Shown piece after piece: positions 13,101 through 25,500 of a stretch of 64,000 nt of DNA. Made by a program: the position numbers and the translations under genes. Every line of letters starts with the position of its first letter. Position 1 is the first letter of the stretch. A model generated the notes under the pieces. It made no database searches. It saw only the letters and a list, made by a program, of their open reading frames with translations, and had not been told where the DNA came from. Source of the DNA: Cherax quadricarinatus (Eukaryota; Arthropoda; Malacostraca; Decapoda; Parastacidae); assembly GCF_038502225.1 (NCBI RefSeq), contig NC_091301.1:20116859-20180858 (forward strand). Direction: 5' to 3'.

Positions 13101-16100
13101 TTATTTGTGTACCTAATATTTTTGTTAGGGTCAGAATGATTCGTGAAATTATTGCATACAAATTTTCGCTTGCCTTATTCAGCAAGAGCGTTGCTATTTA
13201 AGCCAAAATCGCAAGTTTTACCTATTCGGCACATGCATACATCAGTTAAAAGAAAATGGTGCAACGCTTGTAATCCATTCAGTGGTATCCTTTACTGATG
13301 TATTCTAACATACTGGGCCAAGTGACTGGACCAGCGAGAGTAATGGTCTCCGAGAGTCTGCTTCTCCCTGTGTCAAGCATCTGCTGCACGATCTCCCTCT
13401 TCATTTCTAGTTTCCTGAAGTTCATGGGCAACCACTCGTCCGTCAGACGCGTGTACACCTGAAACCCTCAGCAATATGTACGAACAAAATGCCACAACAC
13501 TAATTTTATGAATAGGATGAAAAGAATCTTCTGATGTTCAGAAAGTTTATGAAAGTTTAATAGTTCACTGAATGTGATAGGAATTTCCACCTTCTGGTGG
13601 AAATCCCGATCACGCCATTGAATTGTGGAGCCCTATCACTCCATTAAACTTTTTCTTTTTAAGCAAAAAGATGTAGACCATTATTGACCAATCTGCACAG
13701 GATACTGGTATTGAAAATTATACCAGAATCTGGCAGTTACTGAAAGAAGCTGAAGGGCCATAATTTTTAACGAACATTAGTCTTAGTCTTCCCTCAACCC
13801 CCAGTGTAAAGATCATCGAATAGATTTCAGTAATTTGAAAGCCATCTAGAAAACTCTAGGTGAGAGTTACTTTATTTGCTAGCTCTACACTAATTTGAAG
13901 TCATATTTAATGATACTGAAGAATTAAAAGCTCTGAAGCCAACGTACTGCAAAATGTTCCATGCTCCTTCCTATTAAAAAATGTACACGTGAATTATGCA
14001 AAACATGGGGGCTGCTGCTACGACTATAGGCAAGGAACTTGTCACAGACCTGTCTCTTCCATACCTGCAAGGCCTGGCTGGCTTTCATTACCGTCAGGTT
14101 ACCCTCAACCACTATGGGGCGGGTGAAAGTGTAGGACTGAGTTGTCTTCGGTGCCGCCTCAACTTTGTCATAGAGGCTGCCAAGATTTTCCCTCGCCAGG
14201 TGGCTTCTCAGTTTCTTGCACCACTTTTCTGTTGCCATGTAGTATTCCTGGCGACGATTAGTGAGAAAATATTTTGTTTATGTATAGTAGTATTTCAAAG
14301 TCCTGTATACAACTTTCGAATCAAGTGTTTAATATTAGCTCATTTGAGGAAACTTGATATACTTCGCAATGATTACTAAATCAAACCACCTTATAAAAGT
14401 GAAACTCACGTTTAGTGACTTTTCAGTCTTAAAGGAGATAGTGTAGAGGGTAGGAGCACCAAAAGTCTTTGAATCATCCTCGTTGCTCACTCCTGTAACA
14501 TACAATTTGCTAACTGAAGATCTTCCCCCCACACTTTTATAACTAATTTAGAGCATTAAATACCAAAAAATTAAGCAATTAACTAGGAATTTTCCAAATA
14601 AAAAATGTTTTTACTATAGTTGCATATTTGTACGATAAGTTTCACTTCTGACATTTTTCAGTGCAAGCCTAAAATACCTGGCGCAAAAATTTAAAGCTAA
14701 TGTGACTAGCGGACATTTGAGAGTGTACCGGTAACCGCGTCAGCCAAGAGACCGCTTCGAACAAATTATAAAGCAGAATAAGGCCGTACAAATTTTTGTA
14801 GTCCTTATGGACATGAACGGAGTAATTAAAACTAGCCCGATATAATCGTAGTATTGAGAGGTATAATTGTTGGGAATTACCTCAAACGGTAATCCTCGGA
14901 AAGTAGCCAAATAACTCCATATTTACACCAGAACATTCTGGAGGAATTTATTCCAGATCTGCACACAATTACCTGTGAACGCAACAGGCTCTGCGTATGG
15001 TGTAAAATAATCCCAGTACAGAGCAGGGCTTCAAAGTGGGTAGTATCAGTGTAAAGGGACCAAGGCTTACCAACACTACTTATTCAAGAGGACTTTGAAA
15101 GCTCATCAGTTCCTGATTAGCCGGGCTAGACCATTAAATACCTCCCTAGTTAATTGCAAAGGTAGCTAGTTGGATCGTAAAAACCAAAGTGAAATTTATA
15201 GCAAAAAGTAAGACCAAGTCAAAATAACCTTCAGGTCAAATGCCACTGGTAAACGGTTCACGTGTGCCACCGTCAGCTGCACAGCAATGTTCCACTGGTT
15301 CATGATAAAAATGCGGAGAAAAAAAACAAAAAAACCCTTTCAGTATATAGCAAAGTGCCATTTTCTATAGAATTTGAATGTCACAACAACGAGCGACTAG
15401 CTGACTAAGGATTTTATGGAATTTAAATTCTTACCGATGATAAAGATCTGCATAGACTTACGATCAATTAAAATACTTTCAGAGCTTTCTACGAACTTAC
15501 TGAATGTCAATCTTTTACCCTTCAACATTGTGGTTGCTTATGATTTTAAACTGCCATTATCAGGGGTCAATGCATTATAGCTTTCGAAGAGAAAAAAGGC
15601 TCCGCTTAACGATTGAAGCATTGGCATAGGAACAAAGGAGGAACACTGCAACAGGCCTACTGACCCATGCGAAGCAGGTCCATGCCCCCCCGGCTTAGAA
15701 CAATGGCCACCTAGTCGGGTCACTTCCACTTAAGGAGCACGGCACCAGACCTGGTAGCCCAAGCTAGTCAGGTCCAACTCTTACCCACCCATGTATTTAT
15801 CCAACCTATTTTTAAAACTACACCGTCTTAGCGTCTATGACGGTACTTTGTAGTTTGTTCCACTCATTCACAACTATTACCAAAGCAGTACTTTCCTATA
15901 TCCTTCCTGAATCTGAACTTTCCCAACTAAGCCATTGCTGCGAGTCCTGTCTTGGCTGGATATTTTCAGCACGCTATTTACATCCCTTTACTCCTGTCTT
16001 CTATTTATACACCCCAATCATATCCCTCTAATTCTACGTCTTTCTAGAGTGCAGATTTAGGGTTCTCAGTCTATCCTCTTAGGGAAGATTTCAGATACAT

Positions 16101-19100
16101 GGGATCAACATCATCCTCCCCTACGTTTTCCAGTGCATTTATATCCATTCTGAAATATGGTGACCAAAACTGTGCAGCATAATCTAAACGAGGCCTAACC
16201 AAGGATATATAGAGTTGAAGAACAACCCGAGAACTTTTTTATACTTCTTGATATGAAGCCAAGGATCGTTAGCTTCATGGCAAACACTTAGGCACTGTTG
16301 TCTTGGTTTTAGATTACTGCTAACCAGAACTTAAATCCTTTTCGCAATCAGTAGTATTACGATCTACATTTAGTTTATGTGGCATGGTTATTTTCCTGTC
16401 GAACATTTCTAAGTTTGCATTTGCCTATATTAAACTGCATCTGGCACTTCTCCGACCACTGCATCAGTCGATTCAAACCATCCTGGAGTGCACTAACTTC
16501 CTCAATAGAATGAATTGGACGGCCTATTTTGGTGTCGTCAGCAAATTTGCTTGTCGCTATTTATTCCCTCATCTATATCGTTTGTGTAAATTGTGAACAA
16601 GGGGCCCAACACTGACCCCTGTGTTACACCGCTTGTGACGTGCCCCCCTTACTGATTTCTCCCCATTTATGCAAACTCTTTGCTGCCTATTTGTCAACCA
16701 CGCCTCGACCCAGGAAAAAAATTCTATTCCGTGTGCCTCAAGTTTCCTCAAGTGTCTGATGTGCAACTATCGAAAACCTTACTGAAGTCCATATACACTC
16801 ATTACCATGATCTACCTCAAACACCTTAGCGTAGGTTTATACTTTCATTTAGTATTTTTTCCTAAACATTTAAATACCTAATTTATACGAAACTTATTAA
16901 AACTCTTACAAGCTGGGAGAGCACCAAAACTACATTTGCTCAGCTTATGTGCAGCAAGGTGTGCATGCCAGAGCTTCAAAGGTTTCTCTGACTGTTAGGT
17001 AAGACACATATGCAACAGTTAGGCATCTTTATTTCGAAACGTTTCGCCTACACAGTAGGCTTCTTCAGTCGAGTACAGAAAAGTTGATAGAAGCAGAAGA
17101 TACTTGAAGACGATGTAATCAGTCCATCACCCTTAAAGTTTTGTCGGTATTTTATACGATTTTAATGTTCATTCTGTCAGACACTGCAACACAAGGGTAT
17201 CTTGGTACAGACCATCTACTTCGACAACCTCTACTAGTGAGAACGGCTGGGTTTGAGAGGGACCTGCCCTCCCAAAGCAACCTACGTCTCACCACCTGGC
17301 ACTATATAAGCTCCATCCTGTCACTTCAACTTCATATTGTTTCAGACAACGGAACAATGCTCTTCTCCAGACTGAGGGACTGACCACCTCAAAACTTTAA
17401 GGGTGATGGACTGATTACATCGTCTTCAAGTATCTTCTGCTATCAACTTTTCTGTACTCGACTGAAGAAGCCTACTGTGTAGGCGAAACGTTTCGAAATA
17501 AAGATACCTAACTGTTGCATATGTGTCTTACCTAACAATCTGTCGGTATTTTATACCATTTTAAGGTTTCTCTGACTGTTGGAGGGCCAAACACCGGCGG
17601 CTTTATAAACCCAGTTCATTCGCTTTCCTTTAAAAGCCAGGGTCAGCCACTTCCCACAAACGAGTGGGAATGAGGCAGAAAAATGCTAGAGACAAAACTA
17701 GTAATAATGGCCTTCACCTCTGCTTGCATCCACCTATTTAGTGGATTTGGTCACCTGCATGGCCCAGACACCAACTAAATTTAGAATATTTATGCTGGAG
17801 ACTGAATAAGGCAATACTATTTCCTGCTCTTATTTTCTCCAACATTTGAGAAATTGGCTGCTCTTTCAGGTTATCACAAAAATGTTAGCCTTCTGAACAT
17901 TACCAGTGTTCTTTTCTGCCATGCTGAAGCTCAGTCATCCTAATAACTTGTCTGCCAAGACAATCTACCCTTCAAGGTTTCACATGCCATTTTCGAATGC
18001 CTTCCTGCATTACATTTTCAAATGCTCGAAAATTTAGAGCACTAGACTGCCTGATTATCTCTTGCTTCAACAACTATTTTCATTGCCACTCCAGTGTCTA
18101 GGTGGGATACCCGCAGGGATTCAGTCCTACCCTCTTCTGCCATTAGTTCACCTGCAGTGCCCTCTCGCTACCACAACCTTCCTATTGCCACCTATATCAC
18201 TAAAATACTGCATCCTGTTCTATGACTTCCATCCTCCCTCTTCTCACTTTGCTCTTCCCTTCACGCTTCTGTGAGGCTAGTTAATTATACAAGTGACCAT
18301 AGCGAAGTTATTTGTGCGCTGGGTATAGGCTATCCACTCAAACTGCAGGGTCTACAGAAGCAATAAACTAGGAAACGGCTTCTTAAGAATCGGTGACCCA
18401 GAATCAACTTAAAGCTACCATCAGGAAGAATGTAGTCATCACTGCAAAATCTACTACCCTAACCGATTTGTCAAATACTATCCTTTATGCATGAACCAAA
18501 GAATGCTCCAGGAAAGTAAAGGTTATGACTGGAGTTAGGCATAGGTGTTTCTTCCAATCTCCAGACCGTGCACACACGGGTAGAAGTTGGCAGTGACAGT
18601 GATTCACAAAGGTTGCGAGATTCTGACCAAGAAGCTTCACCCTCCCCCAGCAGTGGCTACGCGAGTAAAACATCACTAATTTCTCAAGATGGTCAGCTAG
18701 CTACCAACTTGAGGCATCAACGACTGGAGGATAATGTTATGAAGGGGAAGCGCTAAACCTGTAGAATTATACAGTTCCTGTGGGGGGATGTGAAAGGTAT
18801 TCAAGCTTAATTCAGGGATCTGGAGCGCACATTCATTTCTCTAGATCAAGATCCCCTCACCAGCGTCGAGGAACCACCTTTGAGGGGTTGAGGATTAAAG
18901 TAACAATGGGAGCATGGGTGCAGAGCGGCCCCCTTCCTCCAAACATTGCAACGTTACAATGAAAGTGGTTTACAGAACGTAATCTACTAAAATTCTCACC
19001 TATAATTATTTTTTTATTCCAGGTGACAGAGGCTATGCCGGTGACGCCAACACCGAGAGGTCCGTTTGAGTACTGAAGGGTTGTGGGTACGAATCTCCAC

Positions 19101-19509
19101 CCGTTGTACTGGTAGAATTTCACTCCAACAATGCTACTGACCACAGAAAGTAGCACCGTGGCCTCGACCTGAGGACATTGGATGGGAGGGAAAATTCTAA
19201 ATACCATTTGCAGTTATAGTAAATAAAAAAGTTAAAAATGTAGCTCTACAGGTACTGCGCATATTTGAGGCAGCCAAATAAGGTTATAAAACTTAATCAG
19301 ACTAAACCAAAGGTTTACTAGGAGACCAACCTGAACAGCCATCCACTGTACAGCAGCTGTGGTGGCAATTTCTTGGAAGAGGATAAACTTTCCCGTTTGG
19401 AATTTGTAGATGGTAGATGAAGTGTGAAGGTTGCAGCCGACTGTAACAAAAATACTCAGTAAGACATTGAATTGCAAATTTATTACTAGTAAATCATTCT
19501 GAAATGCCA

Positions 19510-19558
<49 letters not shown>

Positions 19559-22500
19559 CCTGAATCGTCTTCACAAAAGTTGGCAACGGCTAGGAAAGTG
19601 TCTTTGACGTGGCCGGTGCCCAGGGTAAAGCTCTGAAAGTGTGTGGCGCCACGCGTCGACACTTGCTGAAAGGGCACGTAGCGATCCTTGTCGACAGAAT
19701 AACGGTACACTAGGCTGTGGCAGTTGTGTTGACCTGCGAGCACGCAAGTGAGCGTTAGATATTCATCTCTCATTTAATTTTAGTAGTACTGAGCATAATT
19801 TCATCTCTGTCCCTGCATATAACCCCCCATCCCGATCCTTTCCAAGTCGAGAGAATATATTAATCTGACGATTCAAATACCTTTATTATTCTTAAAATTA
19901 GCTACAGCTAGGAAACTGAAATTGTTGATCATGAAGTGGTGGACAGCTCGAGGACTGGTGGCAGGCAGCTCCTGTAATACGTCAAAGTAGAGACCCATCC
20001 ACTGGTAAAGTCTTGAGGTAGTGTGATACGTTGTGGAAGTGGTACTTGACTTCGAAGTTCCTTCTTCACTGGCAACCATTAAATAACTTTTCTGACTGTG
20101 GATCCTAAGAAATTTAAGTTAAAAATCAAATAGCGGAATTTAATTATGACCACTACAATTAGTTGTACGATGCAGACATTTTATGGTTCAATATACATTT
20201 TGCTTTAATGTGACCAGACAGTTACAAAACTCTTACACCCAATCTTTCGTCCCACCAATTTAACGCTAAATGCAAAAACCAATAGCAAGATTAACATTAG
20301 TTTAATTGTTAGGTAACTAAATTCACTATTGCGATAATACATTAATGAAAAACTAAAAAATCTGGTTATTCAAACCAAGAATCTAATACAACCGAACGCC
20401 TTTTTAATATTTGAAATAACTGAAGTTAAAAATCTTCAAACTCGTGCACAATAAATTTGAATAAAAGTAAACAGCTGCTGCTTCATTCAGCTTCAGTTTA
20501 GAGCTGAAGGAATGGGGGGGGGGGGCGTCTAAATAGCCCATGGATCAGTGGCTCTGCTTTTTTTCCAGGTGGTCCACAGAAGTATGGGGAATAACTTCTG
20601 GCTCACAGTAGCCAATATATTGACTTCCATCCTTTTCAGAAACCGAATTTATTTTAATGTAGTTGGTACGCTGGTAGTGAAATTTTTTTTACGCTATCAC
20701 GGTTTTTTTTCTGACATGTTAATTATTTTAGCTATGTAAAGTTGAAGTACCACATTATGTTACCTAAATCATAAGTATTATATTAATGAAGAGAGTATGG
20801 GGCATACCATGTAAATATTCTTGGCATTTATTATATGTAGTCTTACAAATTGTTAACAGACTGTCTGCTTTTATTTAGCATCTTCGTACTACTTTAATTA
20901 CGGGAAGAATTTAGCTTGTTCAGGGAAGCCTGAGGTTACGTTGATCTTAAATTATTATTATTATTATAATCAAAAAGAAGCGCTAAGCCACAAGGGCTAT
21001 ACAGCGCTGCAGGGTAGGGAAGGAAGCAAGGGAATTGGATGGCAGGAGGGAGGGGGGATGATCAGCAGGTTACAGAAAACAGCGGGGCAGGGGATAGTAC
21101 GGGGGTAGAGGGTAGCAAGAGATACAAGTAGAAAGGGCTGAAAGTATCAGAATTTGTGAAGTCAGTCAGTCGTTGTCAAAAAGTCAATAAGAGAGTCCGG
21201 ATGAAAGGTGGGTCCATCAGCGAGAAGGGAAGGTAAAGAGAGAGCAGCGGGGCGAAGACGACGACAGAGGTAAATTCTGCGTGCTCGTTGATAAAGTGGG
21301 CAGTCCAACAGAATGTGGCTGACTGATAATGAAGCTTGGCAATTCTCACAGAGAGGAGCAAGACGCCTCTCCATGAGATATCCATGAGTAAGACGAGTAT
21401 GGCCAATGCGAAGACGGGAGAGAGTAGTCTCCCAACCTCGACACTGGTGATAAGAAGACGGCCAGTAACCTATACTCGGTTTAATAGACTGAAGTTTGTT
21501 GCCGAGCATAGTAGACCAACGTTGTTGCCAACGGGTGTGAAGGTGGGAAGATATTACAGCAAAATAGTCCGTACATGGAATACCTCTGTAAGAAACTGGT
21601 AGGTCATGTACTGCTGACCGCGCAGCAGTGTCTGCCTGTTCATTGCCCTGTACGTCAACATGACCAGGGACCCAACAAAAAACAATATCTTTATGCTTAG
21701 TAAAGATGCGGCGTAGCCAAAGTTGGATACGGAGGACTAAGGGGTGAGGTGTATCAAATTTTTGTATAGCCTGTAAAGCACTAAGGGAGTCTGAGACAAC
21801 CACAAATGATGACACAGGCATAGATGCAATACGGATAAGTGCTGTAAGGATGGCATATAATTCAGCAGTAAAAATACTAGCTGAAGATAGTAAATGCCCT
21901 TGTACGACGCTGTCCGGAAACACTGCTGCGAATCCTACGCCGTCAGAAGACTTAGAGCCATCTGTGTACACAGCAATGGCATGAGAATGAGAGTGAAAGT
22001 GGTCAAGAAAAAGAGAGCGGGAAGCGACCGTAGACAGTTGGGCTTTCGAGCAAGGGAGGGAGAAAGAACAGACTCGAACAGCTGGGACCTCCCAGGGGGG
22101 TAGGGAAAAGTGAGATGCTACATGTACATAGAAAGGTGGTAGTTGAAGAGAAGACAAGAGCGAATGAAGGCGAAGAGAGAAGGGACGGAGTAAGCAGGGG
22201 CGGCGAACAAATAAAGAATGTCTACTAATATCAGTGACCATTCTATAAATGGAAGGATTGCGGAGATCATGAGAGCGTACATAGTAGCGCAGGCAATGGG
22301 CATCACGGCGATCGGATAAGGATGGAACGTTCGCTTCTGCATAGAGGCTTTCGACAGGGGAAGAGCGAAAAGCACCAAGGCATAAACGTAATCCTTGGTG
22401 ATGAATGGGGTTAAGGCTAGAGAGAGTAGCAGGAGATGCCGCTGAATAGATCTGGTCACCATAATCAAGTTTCGATAAAATAAGGGTGGAATGTAGGTGA

Positions 22501-25500
22501 AGGAGGGTTCGACGATCAGCTCCCCACGAAAGATGAGCAAGGGTTTTAAGAAGGTTCAGCCGGCTGTGACAAGTTGCCTTCAGAGAGGTAATGTGAGGTT
22601 TCCAGGATAACCTACGATCAAAGAGGAGGCCCAGAAACTTGACTGTATCACGTTCAGGGATACGTGAGCCATAGAGGTACAAAGGATGATCAGAGATGAC
22701 AGAGCGTCTAGTGAAAGTGATTTGGTGGGTTTTAGTGCTGGAAAATTTAAACCCATGTGTGGTGGCCCAATTGGAAACACGGTCGACTGCATGCTGGAGA
22801 GAAACTGTAAGGAGGTGACAGTCAGCGCCTGCACAGGCAATAGCGAAGTCATCAACATAGAGTGATGACCAAATATTTGATGGAAGACTAGAGGCCAAAT
22901 CATTAATAGCAAGGAGAAAAAGTGTTGTGCTCAGAACACATCCCTGGGGGACACCTTCAGCTTGGACAAAGTCCGGGGAGAGCACATTATTAACCCGAAC
23001 ACGGAAATGCCTGTCAGTTAAAAAGTTCTTAAGGAAGGATGGTAGATTGCCTCGAAGGCCTAAGGAGTGGGCTTGGGCTAAAATATTATACCTCCAAGTT
23101 GTGTCATATGCCTTCTCAAGGTCAAAAAATATGGCAATAACTGAGTGGTTATTCGCAAAGGCATTACGAACATACGTATCCAAGCGCAGTAAGGGGTCTA
23201 TGGTAGAACGTCCCTTACGAAAGCCATATTGACGAGTGGAGAGACTGTTGTGTGTCTCTAAATACCACACTAAACGTCTATTTACTAGACGTTCCATTAC
23301 TTTGCAAACTGCACTGGTAAGAGCAATGGGACGATAGTGGGAGGTTTCATGTCCCGTAGTGCCTGGTTTGCGGAAAGGGAGAACAATGGCGGATTTCCAC
23401 AGCTGTGGAAGAACTCCTTGTGACCAAATAAGATTGTAAAGGTGTAATAGGACTGCAAGGGCTGACTGATGTAAATGTTGTAGCATACGAATATGAATGT
23501 CGTCGGGCCCAGCTGCCGATGATCGACAAGCTGAGAGTGTTGCCTCCAGTTCTTGAAGTGTAAAAGGCACATTATACTGTTCTTCTCTGAGAGAAGAAAA
23601 GTCCAAGGGTGCTAACTCTCTGGCAGACTTTGAGGAAAGAAATGAGGGGCATAGATGGAGTCCCTGAGAAATACGGACCAGATGATTGCCAATTTCATTG
23701 GCAACATCTAGTGGGTTTGCTATATCAACACCGGCAACCCGCAGAACAGGAGCCGGGTCAGGAGAATATTTACCACTCAGTTTTCGTACTTTTTTCCAGA
23801 CTGCACTCATAGAGGAAGCAGAGGTGATGGTGGAGACATAATCTCGCCAGCAAGTGCGTTTAGCGTCACGGATGACATGGCGAGCGATCGCACGCTTCTG
23901 TTTAAAATCAAGGAGTCGCTCTGTGGTTCTATTGTACCGGTACCTGCCCCATGCAGCGCGTTTCAAACGTACTGCACGAGCACAAGCAGGAGACCACCAA
24001 GGCACGCATTTCTGAGAATGCCTGCCCGAAGTTTGGGGTATAGAATGAGAAGCTGCGGTGAAAACGGAGGACGAGAAGAGGTGTAAAAGCTCATCGATGG
24101 AGGACGAAGAAGGAACCTCTTTAAAAACAGTCAGGTGTGAGTAAAGGTTCCAATTTGCCCGATTAAATTGCCAGCGTGGGGTGCGAAGAGGTGGCGAATA
24201 TGAAGGGGAAGTAAGAATGATTGGGAAATGATCACTGTCATGTAAGTCCGGGAGAACAGACCAAGTAAAGTCTAATGCGGCGGAGGAAGAGCAAACTGAG
24301 AGATCGATGCAAGAGAGAGTATGAGTCCGAGGATCAAAATGGGTGTGAGTACCTGTATTTAAAACATGGAGGGGGTGGGTGGCAAGAAAAGCCTCTAACT
24401 GAATTCCACGGGAATCACAGTGAGACCCTCCCCAGAGGAAATGGTGGGCATTAAAATCACCAAGTAACAGAATCGGTGGCGGTAATGACGAAACAAGGAA
24501 GGCAAAATCCGGAATAGATAATGCCCGAGAAGGAGAGAGATATAAAGAACAGAGCGTATACCACCTATGTAAGTGGATACGGGCTGCTGTGTAATGCAGC
24601 GAAGTATGAACAAATAGCTGATGGTACGGAATATCAGTGCGGAGAAGAAGGGCACTTTCATTAAAGGTCCCATCAGGAAAAGGATCTGAAGAATACAATA
24701 AATTATAGCCTGAGATGTGAGAAATAACAGCAGAGTGTAATTTTGGTTCCTGTAAGCAAACACCAACAGGGGCAAACTGGGAGAGTAACATCTGAAGCTC
24801 ACCCCGATTACCCCTGAGGCCGCGTATATTCCACTGTAAAAAGGCCATGATTGGCAATGATAAAGATACTTGAAATCCGCAGGTAAGGGTTCCTACGGAC
24901 TAGAAGGGTTAGAAAAGTCCACATGCGGAGGCAGTGGAAAATGTTCAAGCAGCGAAGGAACGGTGCGCTGTGAAGAAAGGAGTTGCGCAGATGGAGCAGA
25001 GGAGAGAGGAAGAGCGGAAGGTGGATCAGTGTCCATTGATGGTTTGGTCTCTGCAATATATTCAGAGATTGCTTCAAGTGTTTCGGAATTCAGAGATGTT
25101 GTATGGGAGACAATATTGGGAATGGTAGGGGGAGGATGAGTAAAGATTGGAACTGTATTGGACTGTACCAAGGTAGGGGGGGGCGAAAGGGTGGAGGGAA
25201 CTGGAGAAGCGTGGCAGGGGACAGAAGAGACAGGAACCTGGGAGGTGGCAGAAGAGGAAGAAACTTGGGAGGGAACAGGGGAGGAAGGTACATTACGAGG
25301 AGGAGGGTGAACCTCTGCACTTGTAACTGAGCCAGTGAGAGGGGAAGAACTAGGGACAGAGACAGGGAGGGTAAAATGAGGAGGTGGAAGATGGGTAGGA
25401 GGTGTTACCGGACCTTTTTTTGACTTTTGAGAAGTAGAGGGACGATTGGGAAGAGGTGTCGTACGAGGTCTCGTCGATACTGAGGCTTGTAAGAGAGAAC

